64,000 nt of DNA from Metabacillus bambusae (lineage in GTDB: Bacteria > Bacillota > Bacilli > Bacillales > Bacillaceae), in NCBI RefSeq assembly GCF_017497975.1, contig NZ_JAGDEL010000002.1, positions 62,001 to 126,000 on the forward strand, in the 5' to 3' direction. This document shows positions 53,680 through 62,440 of the stretch, piece by piece (position 1 is the first letter of the stretch; every line of letters starts with the position of its first letter). The position numbers and the translations under genes are program-made. The notes beneath the pieces are model-generated. The model made no database searches. It had not been told where the DNA came from and saw nothing but the letters and a program-made list of their open reading frames with translations.

Positions 53680-56364
53680 TCACCATTTTTCTAACAAATA
53701 ATCTACATCAGCATTAAGAACGTTATATGTCTTATCAGAAATAAACTTATTTTCTTTATGATTGTCCAGTAACTGTTTGAATTTCTTCAGATGATGAGAT
53801 GCCTTTTCCATTTCATCTTTTTCTACATAATTATCTACAGAATCCAAATGAGCTTGTAAGGATTGAGCAGCACCATGGTTGGTGAACTCTCCAGCTTCTT
53901 CAAAACCTTCTATAAGTATTTGCATATCAGCTGCACTTGTAGTTACATTTATCACATAAGACGCTTCTTTCACGTTTCCTGCTTTATCCTCGGCTTTCAC
54001 TCCAAGATAATGTTCTCCAAGCTTACCTGCTAAAGCAATAGCTGTTCCTTCTTTGTACACTTTACCGTCAAAAGTCGCGGTTACTTCAGCGATACCACTT
54101 TCGTCATCATTGGCTTCCCAAGTAAATGTTACACTTTCAGTTTCCTTTACTGTTAATGCTTCATGGAACGCTTCTCCATTGGCCATTGTATTTATTGATG
54201 GTGCTGTTTTATCTTTCTTCACCATCAACGCATTGAATATCCAATGTTTTCCCGATTCGCCAGTAAACTCTAAGTCTACCTTTCTACCAGTTTCACCGCC
54301 GTCTATCCCAAAAGAAAGCACTTTAAACTCACCTTGAGCTGTACCCCCTGTTTCAGCAACCTTTGTTCCCTCAACAGTGATCATTGTATTTCCTTGACCA
54401 TACTGACGATCTCCTGATATGACATAAACAGTATGGTAACCTGCAGGTATTGACAAACCAAGTGTAGCAGGGTTAAATGAAGCGATAAGATCTTTTCGTA
54501 ATGAATCTACTTCTCCTCGATCTCGACTATCAGGTACTGTACCAATCCAGCCATACCCTTTAGCAGAATCCCATTTTTCATTCGGTGATAATGGATTATA
54601 TTCTCCAAAAACTGTACTAGTAGAAGTACCAGCATCTAATGCAAATGCTAAATCCTCCGCTTTAGGTATTGCTACAATTCCATCTGCATTTTCCACTTCT
54701 TTACTATCGTATTTGACAGTCGTTTCTAAATTGAAAATAGCAGGAGCACCATTAGAAGGCGGGATTATAGGTATAGTTACTTCTTTTGAGTCAAGGCTGT
54801 CTACCTGTAATGTTATTTGCTCTGTTTTCCAACCAAATGGAACATTTGCATTTACTGTTATTTCCTTGTCGGATTCAGTATTGTTCGTAACTGCTGTTGT
54901 TAGCGTATACTGATTTCCGTAAAGTAACACATCTGAATCAAGTTCTAATTCTCCGACACTGACCGGAAGAACTACTGCAACTTTTACATTGAGGACTTTG
55001 TTCAATAATTCAGGGAAAGTCGCTTTTACAACTACATTACCTGGCTTTGAGAACTCATCCGCATCATACGACCATGTTACTGGTGTATTAAATGTTCCAC
55101 CCTTAGGAATTGTAACATTAACAACACTCGGTAATATTGGTGTCTCACCAACCAATACCTTCTCAGGTATCTCAGTATTAATTGTGACTTTTCCCATTCT
55201 ATCTAAAATATCCAACTTCCACTCATCATACCAATTTAAGACAACTTCATCTTCTTGACCAAATTCAATTGGTAGCCAAATATATCTTGAATTCGCTAAA
55301 TCATTCCTATTCCATCTGTCACCCATAAAAATAAATTTTCCATTTTCAGGATCAACCGGTATAACAAATGTACTTTGGCTTCCATGGGTTGTACTTGCAC
55401 CATCACCAAGTACAGGATTTCCCATATCAGTCCATTCTCCTAAAACGGAATCTGATACATGGTATCTAGCAGGATTTGCATCCCATCCAGTTGCTCCAGA
55501 GGTAATCAAATAGTATTTTCCATCATATTTGAACATGGCAGGTGCTTCACGATGCCCGTTATAAATCGCACGAATAAAGTCTTTACCATATTCATCACCT
55601 GAGATCGCTGTATAGTCTTCATTTAGTTTTGAAATATACAAGGAATAGTTTTCTTCACTAGAATAAATGATATAAGCCGTGCCATCATCGTCTACAAATA
55701 GATTCATATCTCTAGACATACCAGTATTACGAACCTTGTATTCATAACCCTCTGGCATTTTGTTTAAGCGATTACTTTCTATATATTCAAAAGGACCTGT
55801 TGGTGAATCACTAATCGCAACTCCAGCCTTTGCTTTAGCATAGTTTGAATCTGACCCTTCATATGGACCATCAACATGTAACCATAAAACATACTTATCC
55901 GTTTTCTCGTTATATATTACTTTTGGACGCTCTAAAACGCCACGTGCTGTATTGATATCACTAAAAATAACATCTTTTTCTGCTGCTGAGAGATTTTTAT
56001 ATAAGTCAATAAAATACGGGTCCGTATCCATGTCTTCACGGTTTTCAATAGCTTTCATGACAACGCCTTCATCTTTCCAGTTATATAAGTCTTTCGATGA
56101 ATAGGCATGTACTCCTGTAGCTGGTAAATAGCCTTTTGTCTTATCCTCCCCATACCAGTAGTATGTTTTCGTCTTTTCATCATACATGATGCCCCCACCA
56201 TGGGCTTGGATGATTTCTCCGTTCGTGTCTCTCCATTCTTCCCCTGGTTTAAAGGAATCATTTATAACCCCTTCTGCAGAAACTTGAGTATAAAAAGCAC
56301 AAATCGTAAATATAAAGCTTATCATTAGTAGTAGTAATAATTTTTTGTCCTTTACCACGGACAC
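53680..56364 (-). CDS. Secreted multidomain GH43-family enzyme with FIMAH C-terminus
   Basis: 894 aa. Signal peptide 1-30 (TQVSA). GH43 five-bladed propeller 38-370, opening WRDTNGEIIQAHGGGIMYDE, as in the exo-beta-1,3-galactanase-like subfamily (GH43_24); RPKVIYNEKTDKYVLWLH, SRDMNLFVDDDGTAY and REAPAMFKYDGKYYLITSG (likely catalytic acid Glu273) follow. Then an Ig-like Big_4 domain (392-465), a second beta-sandwich (467-565), a carbohydrate-binding-like module (570-717), an OmpL47-type Ig domain (718-808) and a helical FIMAH domain (812-892). It likely removes galactose from arabinogalactan or galactan side chains; arabinofuranosidase action is also possible. A LacI-type operator lies 190 bp upstream and a terminator follows. 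Confidence 0.85.
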   Translation of the reverse strand: MSVVKDKKLLLLLMISFIFTICAFYTQVSAEGVINDSFKPGEEWRDTNGEIIQAHGGGIMYDEKTKTYYWYGEDKTKGYLPATGVHAYSSKDLYNWKDEGVVMKAIENREDMDTDPYFIDLYKNLSAAEKDVIFSDINTARGVLERPKVIYNEKTDKYVLWLHVDGPYEGSDSNYAKAKAGVAISDSPTGPFEYIESNRLNKMPEGYEYKVRNTGMSRDMNLFVDDDGTAYIIYSSEENYSLYISKLNEDYTAISGDEYGKDFIRAIYNGHREAPAMFKYDGKYYLITSGATGWDANPARYHVSDSVLGEWTDMGNPVLGDGASTTHGSQSTFVIPVDPENGKFIFMGDRWNRNDLANSRYIWLPIEFGQEDEVVLNWYDEWKLDILDRMGKVTINTEIPEKVLVGETPILPSVVNVTIPKGGTFNTPVTWSYDADEFSKPGNVVVKATFPELLNKVLNVKVAVVLPVSVGELELDSDVLLYGNQYTLTTAVTNNTESDKEITVNANVPFGWKTEQITLQVDSLDSKEVTIPIIPPSNGAPAIFNLETTVKYDSKEVENADGIVAIPKAEDLAFALDAGTSTSTVFGEYNPLSPNEKWDSAKGYGWIGTVPDSRDRGEVDSLRKDLIASFNPATLGLSIPAGYHTVYVISGDRQYGQGNTMITVEGTKVAETGGTAQGEFKVLSFGIDGGETGRKVDLEFTGESGKHWIFNALMVKKDKTAPSINTMANGEAFHEALTVKETESVTFTWEANDDESGIAEVTATFDGKVYKEGTAIALAGKLGEHYLGVKAEDKAGNVKEASYVINVTTSAADMQILIEGFEEAGEFTNHGAAQSLQAHLDSVDNYVEKDEMEKASHHLKKFKQLLDNHKENKFISDKTYNVLNADVDYLLEKW

Positions 56365-56553
56365 CCCTCCTTGTCATAAAAAGTTTACTAGCCTAAATAA
56401 CAAAACCACAACTAAACTTAAAATTTATAATGCATTTAACAAATTAATGCTAAAAATCACCTCCTTAAAAAGAGAACCAATTAATATATAGCTGATAAAT
56501 TTATAATTATTAGGTGCAATAATTAAAATTGAAACATCATAATAGACATCAAT

Positions 56554-56567
56554 TGACACCGGTTTCA
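56554..56567 (-). promoter_or_regulatory. Candidate LacI-family operator upstream of the GH43 gene
   Basis: On the minus strand TGAAACCGGTGTCA shares 12 of 14 bases with the two TGAAACCGGTTGCA sites beside the LacI gene (62044, 62225). It is 190 bp upstream of the GH43 start. The rest of 56365-57030 is AT-rich, with a possible half-cre (TGAAAGCGCT, minus strand) near 56692-56703 and the sda upstream region. Confidence 0.6.
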
Positions 56568-57030
56568 TTTTTGTGAAATGCAAGGGATGATTAAATTGTT
56601 AGTTTGATTGTTTATTCACTGAATGGCTTAACACTTTGAAAGAAAATTCACCTGTGTATAAGGAAGTAGAAGAAAATGCAGTTTTTTATAGAGCGCTTTC
56701 ATAATGTTGTTCTCTCAATAAAGTTGATTTATTAAGTCCGCTCCTTTTAGAAATGAATATGGATATAGATAGATATGTTTAACCAGATTCATTATACACA
56801 ATTACGTTTACATCTCTATAACATTATTTTGATAAGATATACTACTTTTTTTACTTGTTCACTCGTAGTCCACCTATTTTCACAAAAAACTTTATAATAT
56901 ATAGTACAAACAAAACTGATATTTAGTATGCATTAAAGGTAGGTAATAATTCTCCTTAGAACTGGCTTCAAATCTTAACTTAGCAAGCAGATTCTTAATG
57001 GTTTTCAACTTTCGAGGAGGTATTTTCAAA

Positions 57031-57156
57031 ATGAAAATAAGTAATGAGCTACTAATAAGCGTTTACAGTAAAGCGATGAAAGTAAATGTCGATCCATACT
57101 TTATTAAGCTACTAAAAATAGAAATTCAAAAAAGAAATCTAGGATCAATTCGGTAA
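57031..57156 (+). CDS. sda: Sporulation checkpoint inhibitor Sda
   Basis: 41 aa: MKISNELLISVYSKAMKVNV then DPYFIKLLKIEIQKRNLGSIR. This matches Sda (B. subtilis form has SDELLIESYFKATEMNL...FIELIENEIKRRSLGHI) across the whole helical hairpin, including ELLI, the Y-x2-KA pair and the EI-x2-R-x-LG end. Sda binds the dimerisation domain of sporulation kinases KinA/KinB and blocks autophosphorylation when DNA replication is disturbed. RBS GAGGAGG lies 10 nt before the ATG and a strong terminator follows. It is slightly shorter than the 46-residue B. subtilis protein. No DnaA box was seen upstream, unlike the DnaA-controlled sda promoter of B. subtilis. Confidence 0.87.
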   Translation: MKISNELLISVYSKAMKVNVDPYFIKLLKIEIQKRNLGSIR

Positions 57157-57177
57157 TAAGTTTGTATCTCATTTGCA

Positions 57178-57229
57178 AATAGACCAATGAATGTAATCTA
57201 TAAGATTACATTCATTGGTCTATTTTTTT
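57178..57229 (+). terminator. Strong terminator of sda
   Basis: A 21-bp stem (AATAGACCAATGAATGTAAT... and its complement) with a 5-nt loop, followed by TTTTTTTAT. It lies 21 bp past the sda stop. Confidence 0.92.
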
Positions 57230-57245
57230 ATTTGGCTCTATTAAA

Positions 57246-57282
57246 CTTGGTTGTTGATTTCCACTGTAGGCATTCACTTTCC
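57246..57282. repeat. Truncated remnant of the copy-4-type repeat
   Basis: Read on the minus strand it matches the right end of the 28790-28958 element: GGAAAGTGAATGCC...GGAAATCAACAACCAAG against GGAAAGCGAACGTC...GGAAACAACAACCAAG. The rest of the element is gone. Confidence 0.5.
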
Positions 57283-57380
57283 AATCACCATAAAATGAAC
57301 AACGAGCTTTAACAGAACCCTTTTTAATTAATAATATTCTCTAGCTGTGATAAGTAGGATTCATTACTTCTAAAATTAAA

Positions 57381-57411
57381 AGAAGACCTTTCGGAATGCA
57401 AAAGGTCTTCT
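57381..57411. other. Stem-loop without assigned gene
   Basis: An 11-bp stem AGAAGACCTTT / AAAGGTCTTCT. Neither side has a T-tract, and no gene ends close by. The surrounding 57283-57591 shows nothing else. Confidence 0.5.
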
Positions 57412-57591
57412 AATAATTTAAGTTATCGCATTAAAAAAGGAATAGTAAAAACGTAAGATTATTAGATTGTTCATATAGAACATTTTCTACTGTTTTACAA
57501 TCTTTATTCTTCCCATTTGCTTATTAGTTTTTGTGATGCGTTTTTTACTTTTTTAACGAAGGCAATTTTTAAAAATAACATTTATTATTAA

Positions 57592-57806
57592 GGCTGTTTT
57601 CTAAGAGATTGTTGCTTTTAAAACAAATTCAGGTTGATTTGAGCGGCAGTGCTAGACTCCTGCGGGAGTAGCGGGACAGGTGAGACTCATGCAGGCGTTT
57701 ACGCCGAGGAGGCTCACCGCCCGCCCCGCGGAAAGCGAGCATCTCTCGCTGCAATCAACCACACTGCATTACTTGGTAAATAACAACAAAGTTTGCGAAA
57801 ACAGCC
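57592..57806 (+). repeat. MITE-like repeat family A, copy 7
   Basis: Starts GGCTGTTTTCTAAGAGATTG and ends GTTTGCGAAAACAGCC; the outer 10 bp form a perfect inverted repeat (GGCTGTTTTC). This copy best shows the terminal inverted repeats. Confidence 0.92.
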
Positions 57807-57808
57807 AT

Positions 57809-57834
57809 TGTTAAATATATGACTATATTTAACA
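57809..57834. other. AT-rich perfect palindrome beside repeat copy 7
   Basis: TGTTAAATATA-tgac-TATATTTAACA, an 11-bp perfect stem. It lies 3 bp from the repeat end and about 100 bp past the oxidoreductase stop. Together with a CCTCTCTTCT/AGAAGGGAGG stem near 57852-57882 it may end that transcript. Confidence 0.5.
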
Positions 57835-57931
57835 AACTCTTAAAGAGAAATGTCCTCCCTTCTTAAACTGTAGAAGAGAGGCCCTGTTAAGAAACAAATA
57901 AATAACTCTCATTTATCCTTTTAATAAAAAC

Positions 57932-58948
57932 TTATAATAAAATTTTCTTCCCGGTTTTTGCACTTTCCACTGCACCAAAAACCATCTCCATGCTTTTTAT
58001 GTTATCACTGCAATCGGTTTCTGCTAAACGATTTTCTTCAAGTGAGGCAAACATTTCATCTAGACAGCCCCAATGTCCTTCTTGTCCCTCCCAATTGCTC
58101 TGTACTTCTATGGTTTTAATAGGGTCTATGAATTCAGTTGGTTGAGAATGATCAATCACTTCATAGAATGGTAAACGATTACCATCCCAGCGTGCACTAC
58201 CCTTGCTGCCTGTAACACGCCAATCCGCTTCCCATGAGGTTTGCATTCCAATGGCACACCAAGAGCCACGATAGGTAAACACCGAGCCGTCATTCATTTC
58301 AAAAATACAGATAGCTGATGCATTACCGTTGTACCAAGATCCAGGTGGATTATATTCATGACAGTAAACCGATATTGCGTCCGCACCAGTAATGAATCTG
58401 GCCTGATCAAATGTATGAATAGCCATATCGACAATAAGGGGACTGTCCATCATATCTCGAAATCCTCCAAAATGAGGGCCGAGGAAAAAGTCTGCGTGGA
58501 TTGAGCCCACTTTACCTATTACTTCACTTAACAATAAGTATTGATATGCACGAATTTGTTTTAAATATCTACGGTTTTGCATGACAGAGTACTTTTTTCC
58601 TGTTTTTTGAGACATATGTAATACTGCTTTAGCATCTTCTAGAGATTCTGCTATTGGTTTTTCACCAAACACATTACACCCTGCTTCAAATGCTGTCGTT
58701 ACTATGTGTTTATGTGCTGCAGGAATGGTTACATCAAATACAAGATTTGCATTTGTTTCCTTAATCGCTTGTGATAAATCAGAAAAAGCAGGAACATTTA
58801 AGCTTCGACGCTCTGCCATACTTATCGCAGCATCTATATTCACATCGACTAATCCTACAATATCAGCATTTTTACGGCTTGCAGCGTAATCCAACCATGT
58901 GTTGGACATACTACCACAACCTGCCACAACTATTTTATGTTCTATCAT
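57932..58948 (-). CDS. Gfo/Idh/MocA-family oxidoreductase
   Basis: 338 aa from the ATG at 58948 (MIEHKIVVAGCGSM), with AAAGGGG upstream; the open frame reaches back 13 codons more without a site. Rossmann fold GCGSMSNTWLDYAASR, the family EKP motif NVFGEKPIAESLEDA (Lys is catalytic), then PLIVDMAIHTFDQARFITG with the expected His and Asp. It is likely to act on a sugar or sugar acid with NAD(P). It is the third gene of a LacI, heparinase-like, oxidoreductase unit, 128 bp after the second. Substrate unknown; a product of the neighbouring enzymes is a reasonable guess. Confidence 0.88.
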   Translation of the reverse strand: MIEHKIVVAGCGSMSNTWLDYAASRKNADIVGLVDVNIDAAISMAERRSLNVPAFSDLSQAIKETNANLVFDVTIPAAHKHIVTTAFEAGCNVFGEKPIAESLEDAKAVLHMSQKTGKKYSVMQNRRYLKQIRAYQYLLLSEVIGKVGSIHADFFLGPHFGGFRDMMDSPLIVDMAIHTFDQARFITGADAISVYCHEYNPPGSWYNGNASAICIFEMNDGSVFTYRGSWCAIGMQTSWEADWRVTGSKGSARWDGNRLPFYEVIDHSQPTEFIDPIKTIEVQSNWEGQEGHWGCLDEMFASLEENRLAETDCSDNIKSMEMVFGAVESAKTGKKILL

Positions 58949-59076
58949 GTGACTATCCCCTTTAATATATGATTTAAGCTTAATCACTTAATACCATTCC
59001 ATTTTCATGTTAGCTAATCACTATGCACTTAGTTGAAAAAAATGTCCTTATTCCAATACTCAATTCCCTTTCATTC

Positions 59077-60903
59077 TTATAGCAACTGAAATACAAGTTC
59101 TACACAACATGTATTTTCCGGCTTTTTCACAGTAAAGTCCAAAATAAATAATTCTTCAGTTTCACCAAAATGATTTAAAAATTCCTTCTCACCGATCACT
59201 AAATTTAATTGATTGCGGTCAAATTTTAATTTTACTTTTTGATTTCCTTCCAGAATGACGCCCTCCTGATCTTCAGTAATTTGAAGTACAGGGGTGATAA
59301 ATCTTTCAACAATTGATTCTGGATTTTCAGAGAACTGAAAAGTGTCTGTCAAAATCAGCTCTGGTTTCTTATTTTTTATCCACGTAAATCTTCGCGATAA
59401 CGTTTCTAATGATGCAATGTTATATGCGTTTGCTATATTCATTTCCAATGTATCTATATCCTGCTCTATTGATACATCTGTTATTGTTGCGTTGTGAGAA
59501 ACTCCCTCAGCTTGAAATTGATTATTTATGATTGGAACAGAATGGCCCTGTGAGCCATTACAAAAAATTGTATAGCGGTCTTCACTAAAGTAAGCATCAC
59601 TGTATAACCCACTACCTAAATCTTTAAAGAACGTTTCACCATTTTTTTGTAAAATAAAATGACCAATGTCATTATGATTATGCGGCTCATCGTTGTGACC
59701 ACCTTTACAAGCAAAAACATAGGGATCATTTCTAGAAATAAACCATTGTGAGTCACTAAGAAAATATGTTTTATCGTGCCAAGGCTTACCCTCAACTTGT
59801 TCATTAAACCAAAGTAAATTTCGGAACGCTGGCGCCCATCGACTACAATGATCTTCAGTATATGGAGCACGGAGTCCTTTCTCAGGGACTTCGATGTCTT
59901 GATAAATCTTTTTTAAATAATGACTAAGACCTAAAAATACTGTTGCCTGTTGATTAGAATCGGAAAAATTAACAACTTGATTTTTATGTATAAAGCATTT
60001 CTGTTGGAAAAGGGCAATTTGATGTACTTTTTCTGAATGAAACAAATCAATTTCCCCTGCTGTTTTTTTCTGCAATAAATCAGCAAAATAAACATAGAAA
60101 CCAAAACCATACTGCCAATATCCATACCCTTCCATACATGCACCATCATCGTTAAACCCTTTTAAATAGTATCCCATGCTACTAAGAACACGTTCTAAAA
60201 TGACTGAAAGGATTTCTTTATCTTCAATCAAATGTAATGCAGCTGAACCAATCGATCCTGCACAAACAGAAGCCCAGTTATGTGTTGATGTTTCCCAGCC
60301 AAATTGTGGTTGATTAAAAAATGGTAATAAAACTCTACGGTAGACTTCCTCTTGCATTCGTCTTTGTATTAATGGGTCAAGAATCTTCTTTGTTAATGTT
60401 AAAATTTCGCTTAGTGTAAATGCTGTTTCAGCAGCAAATAAATCGATAGAATAACTAGATTCTTGTATCGATTGGAGCGAAACATCCATATCTGTTGCCA
60501 TTTCAGGACTATTCTTTAAATGAGCAGGTAAACACCATGAATACTCATTACATATTGACCAAATTGTATTTTCTAACTGTTCTAAGTAAATTGGATGATT
60601 TGGTTCAAGCAAAGCCATAAGGGCAAACGTATTTAACCGTCTTCTTTTTGCAAAATAAACTTTTTCGTACTCAAGTCTGGAACCTGTTTCTCTAAAAATA
60701 GTAAAGTTTGAAAATGATAATTCTTTATCAGGTTCACGGAGTAGTCTTTCCGCCTCAGCCCTAATCTCTTCAAGTAAGGGCTGATATGAGTTTTTATGCT
60801 TAATTGAATGAAACCAAATATCCTGCTCCTCTTGGTTTGAAAATAAAAGTGAAACATTCTTTCTGTACATTAATTTTTTTATTTGATCAGATTTCATATA
60901 CAA
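59077..60903 (-). CDS. Heparinase II/III-family protein, putative polysaccharide lyase
   Basis: 608 aa if started at the TTG at 60903, 7-9 nt after GAGGTGG; an ATG two codons later and a TTG at 60930 are alternatives. N-terminal alpha/alpha-toroid (about 60-370: YSIDLFAAETAFTLSE, QFGWETSTHNWASVCAGSIG, GFNDDGACMEGYGYWQYGFGF). C-terminal heparinase II/III beta-sandwich with the family motif GGHNDEPHNHNDIGHFIL, where His and Asn residues are conserved. There is no signal peptide, so it would act on imported oligosaccharides. Lyases of this fold cleave uronic acid linkages. The position, after a LacI gene and near two GH43 enzymes, suggests a glucuronate- or galacturonate-containing side chain. 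Confidence 0.85.
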   Translation of the reverse strand: MYMKSDQIKKLMYRKNVSLLFSNQEEQDIWFHSIKHKNSYQPLLEEIRAEAERLLREPDKELSFSNFTIFRETGSRLEYEKVYFAKRRRLNTFALMALLEPNHPIYLEQLENTIWSICNEYSWCLPAHLKNSPEMATDMDVSLQSIQESSYSIDLFAAETAFTLSEILTLTKKILDPLIQRRMQEEVYRRVLLPFFNQPQFGWETSTHNWASVCAGSIGSAALHLIEDKEILSVILERVLSSMGYYLKGFNDDGACMEGYGYWQYGFGFYVYFADLLQKKTAGEIDLFHSEKVHQIALFQQKCFIHKNQVVNFSDSNQQATVFLGLSHYLKKIYQDIEVPEKGLRAPYTEDHCSRWAPAFRNLLWFNEQVEGKPWHDKTYFLSDSQWFISRNDPYVFACKGGHNDEPHNHNDIGHFILQKNGETFFKDLGSGLYSDAYFSEDRYTIFCNGSQGHSVPIINNQFQAEGVSHNATITDVSIEQDIDTLEMNIANAYNIASLETLSRRFTWIKNKKPELILTDTFQFSENPESIVERFITPVLQITEDQEGVILEGNQKVKLKFDRNQLNLVIGEKEFLNHFGETEELFILDFTVKKPENTCCVELVFQLL

Positions 60904-60999
60904 GTTCAGATCCACCTCATTTGTATTCAAAAGTATAAATCAATTTCACTAGAAAAAAAGTCGAAGAAATGAAGGACGTTTCAAAGGTTGAAACTACGC

Positions 61000-62031
61000 C
61001 TAACATTCTTTCGACGATTCTCGTATGATTAAATGTGTATCTATTAACTTGCCTTTTTTATTCGTTTTTCCCGCAATTATATTATCAATGGTCTTCATTA
61101 TCTCATTAACTAGGATCTCATAATTATGATTAACGGTTGTTAGACTAGGATAAACAATGTCAGACGGATAAATATCATCAAACCCAACGAAGGAAAAATC
61201 ATTGATAGAGATATTTTGATCTCTACATTCTTTGACAGCACCATAAATGATCAAATCATTTATCCCGATAATTGCTGTGGGTAGAGACTCGTTTTCCAAT
61301 AATTTTTTCATCGCTACTCTTCCAGATTCTACTGAGAAATCCGAAAAAATTTGCCAATCCTGGTTAAATTCCAAGTGGAATTCTTTTAGAATACGTTTGA
61401 AACTACTTAGCTTATTATCGGCAGAGGAAATCCCTTTAGAACCTCCTATTAATGCAATTTTTGAATGCCCCAATGAAACTAAATGCTTCACAATCGAACG
61501 AATTCCTTCTTCCTCATTTGTTCGAATCGTATAAGATTTAACACCCTTCATTTTACCGTTTATCATAATGATTGGAACACGACTCATAACTTCCTGCATT
61601 TCAGTTACTTCATACATATCTGGATTTGTTTTATTAATTCTTCCACCCATGAAGACAATGCAAGCTGCTCTTCTTTCAGTAAATTCACGAAGGTGAGTTG
61701 ACTCCATTGCACTAATATTCATTGAATTTCTTAGTAAAATAGTATATCCTTTTTCGAGCGCCTTCTTTTCTACTTCAATATAAATTTGGGAAAAGAAAGG
61801 ATTTGTAATATCAGGTAATATAAACCCAATTAAATCCGTCTGCTGCTTCGTTAACCTTCTTGCTGCTTCGTTAGGTGAAAAGTCTAATTCTTTCATAATA
61901 GCTAGAACTTTTTGTCGTGTACTTTCCTTAACTACTGGATTACCAGTTAATACTCTTGAAACAGTTGTAGGTGATACACTTGCTTCTTTTGCAATGTCAT
62001 AAATTGTAAAGTTTCTTTTATTCACTTTCAT
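61000..62031 (-). CDS. LacI-family transcriptional regulator
   Basis: 343 aa from the ATG at 62031, with GAGGGG just upstream. Helix-turn-helix FTIYDIAKEASVSPTTVSRVL (residues 7-27 region) and hinge NPVVKESTRQKVLAIMKELDFSPNEAARRL, then a type I periplasmic-binding core (LIGFILPDITNPFFSQIYIEVE, ALIGGSKGISSADNK-like stretch, SFVGFDDIYPSDIVYPSLTTV). It heads an operon with the heparinase-like and oxidoreductase genes and is divergent from a GH43 gene. Two identical operators flank its promoter region and a third lies upstream of the other GH43 gene. It should repress all of these until a sugar inducer appears. Confidence 0.92.
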   Translation of the reverse strand: MKVNKRNFTIYDIAKEASVSPTTVSRVLTGNPVVKESTRQKVLAIMKELDFSPNEAARRLTKQQTDLIGFILPDITNPFFSQIYIEVEKKALEKGYTILLRNSMNISAMESTHLREFTERRAACIVFMGGRINKTNPDMYEVTEMQEVMSRVPIIMINGKMKGVKSYTIRTNEEEGIRSIVKHLVSLGHSKIALIGGSKGISSADNKLSSFKRILKEFHLEFNQDWQIFSDFSVESGRVAMKKLLENESLPTAIIGINDLIIYGAVKECRDQNISINDFSFVGFDDIYPSDIVYPSLTTVNHNYEILVNEIMKTIDNIIAGKTNKKGKLIDTHLIIRESSKEC

Positions 62032-62043
62032 GAACCCCTCTTT

Positions 62044-62057
62044 TGAAACCGGTTGCA
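62044..62057 (+). promoter_or_regulatory. LacI-family operator 1
   Basis: TGAAACCGGTTGCA, a near-palindrome centred on CCGG, lies 12 bp upstream of the LacI start codon and touches its ribosome site. It is identical to operator 2. Confidence 0.75.
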
Positions 62058-62224
62058 ATTAAACTATAAACCTTCGAAAATTTCTTGTCAAATGATATTT
62101 TCATTTACATTTAGATTCTTATTCATGCATCCATAATGCCTACTTTCATAACTCCTTTCTTAATGAAGATTCAATTTAAATATTATCAAATTTGTATTGA
62201 CAAAATGACTTAAAAAAAGTATAT

Positions 62225-62238
62225 TGAAACCGGTTGCA
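62225..62238 (+). promoter_or_regulatory. LacI-family operator 2
   Basis: TGAAACCGGTTGCA again, 181 bp from operator 1, between the divergent LacI and GH43 genes. A TTGACA (62196-62201) on the plus strand sits just upstream. The pair could allow DNA looping. The remaining 62059-62440 sequence shows no gene. Confidence 0.75.
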
Positions 62239-62440
62239 GTTGTTAGAAAATTCTAAATCAATTCTCCTCCCCCCTCTTTTGAAAAATAGTTATTCGTTAA
62301 AATAATAACTTCTTACCCCAAGAATGACACACCTTAACATCAGCTTCTTGTTGGATCTGTATACATAAATCTTTCTTCCTTACAAGAAGTAGAGTGAATT
62401 TCAAATCTATCAATATCCAACCCTATAAGGAGGAATGCAA

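Noticed and set aside
62435-62440. ATG start for the right-edge GH43 gene
   Set aside because: It is only about one base from the AAGGAGG site; the TTG at 62441 has ideal spacing.
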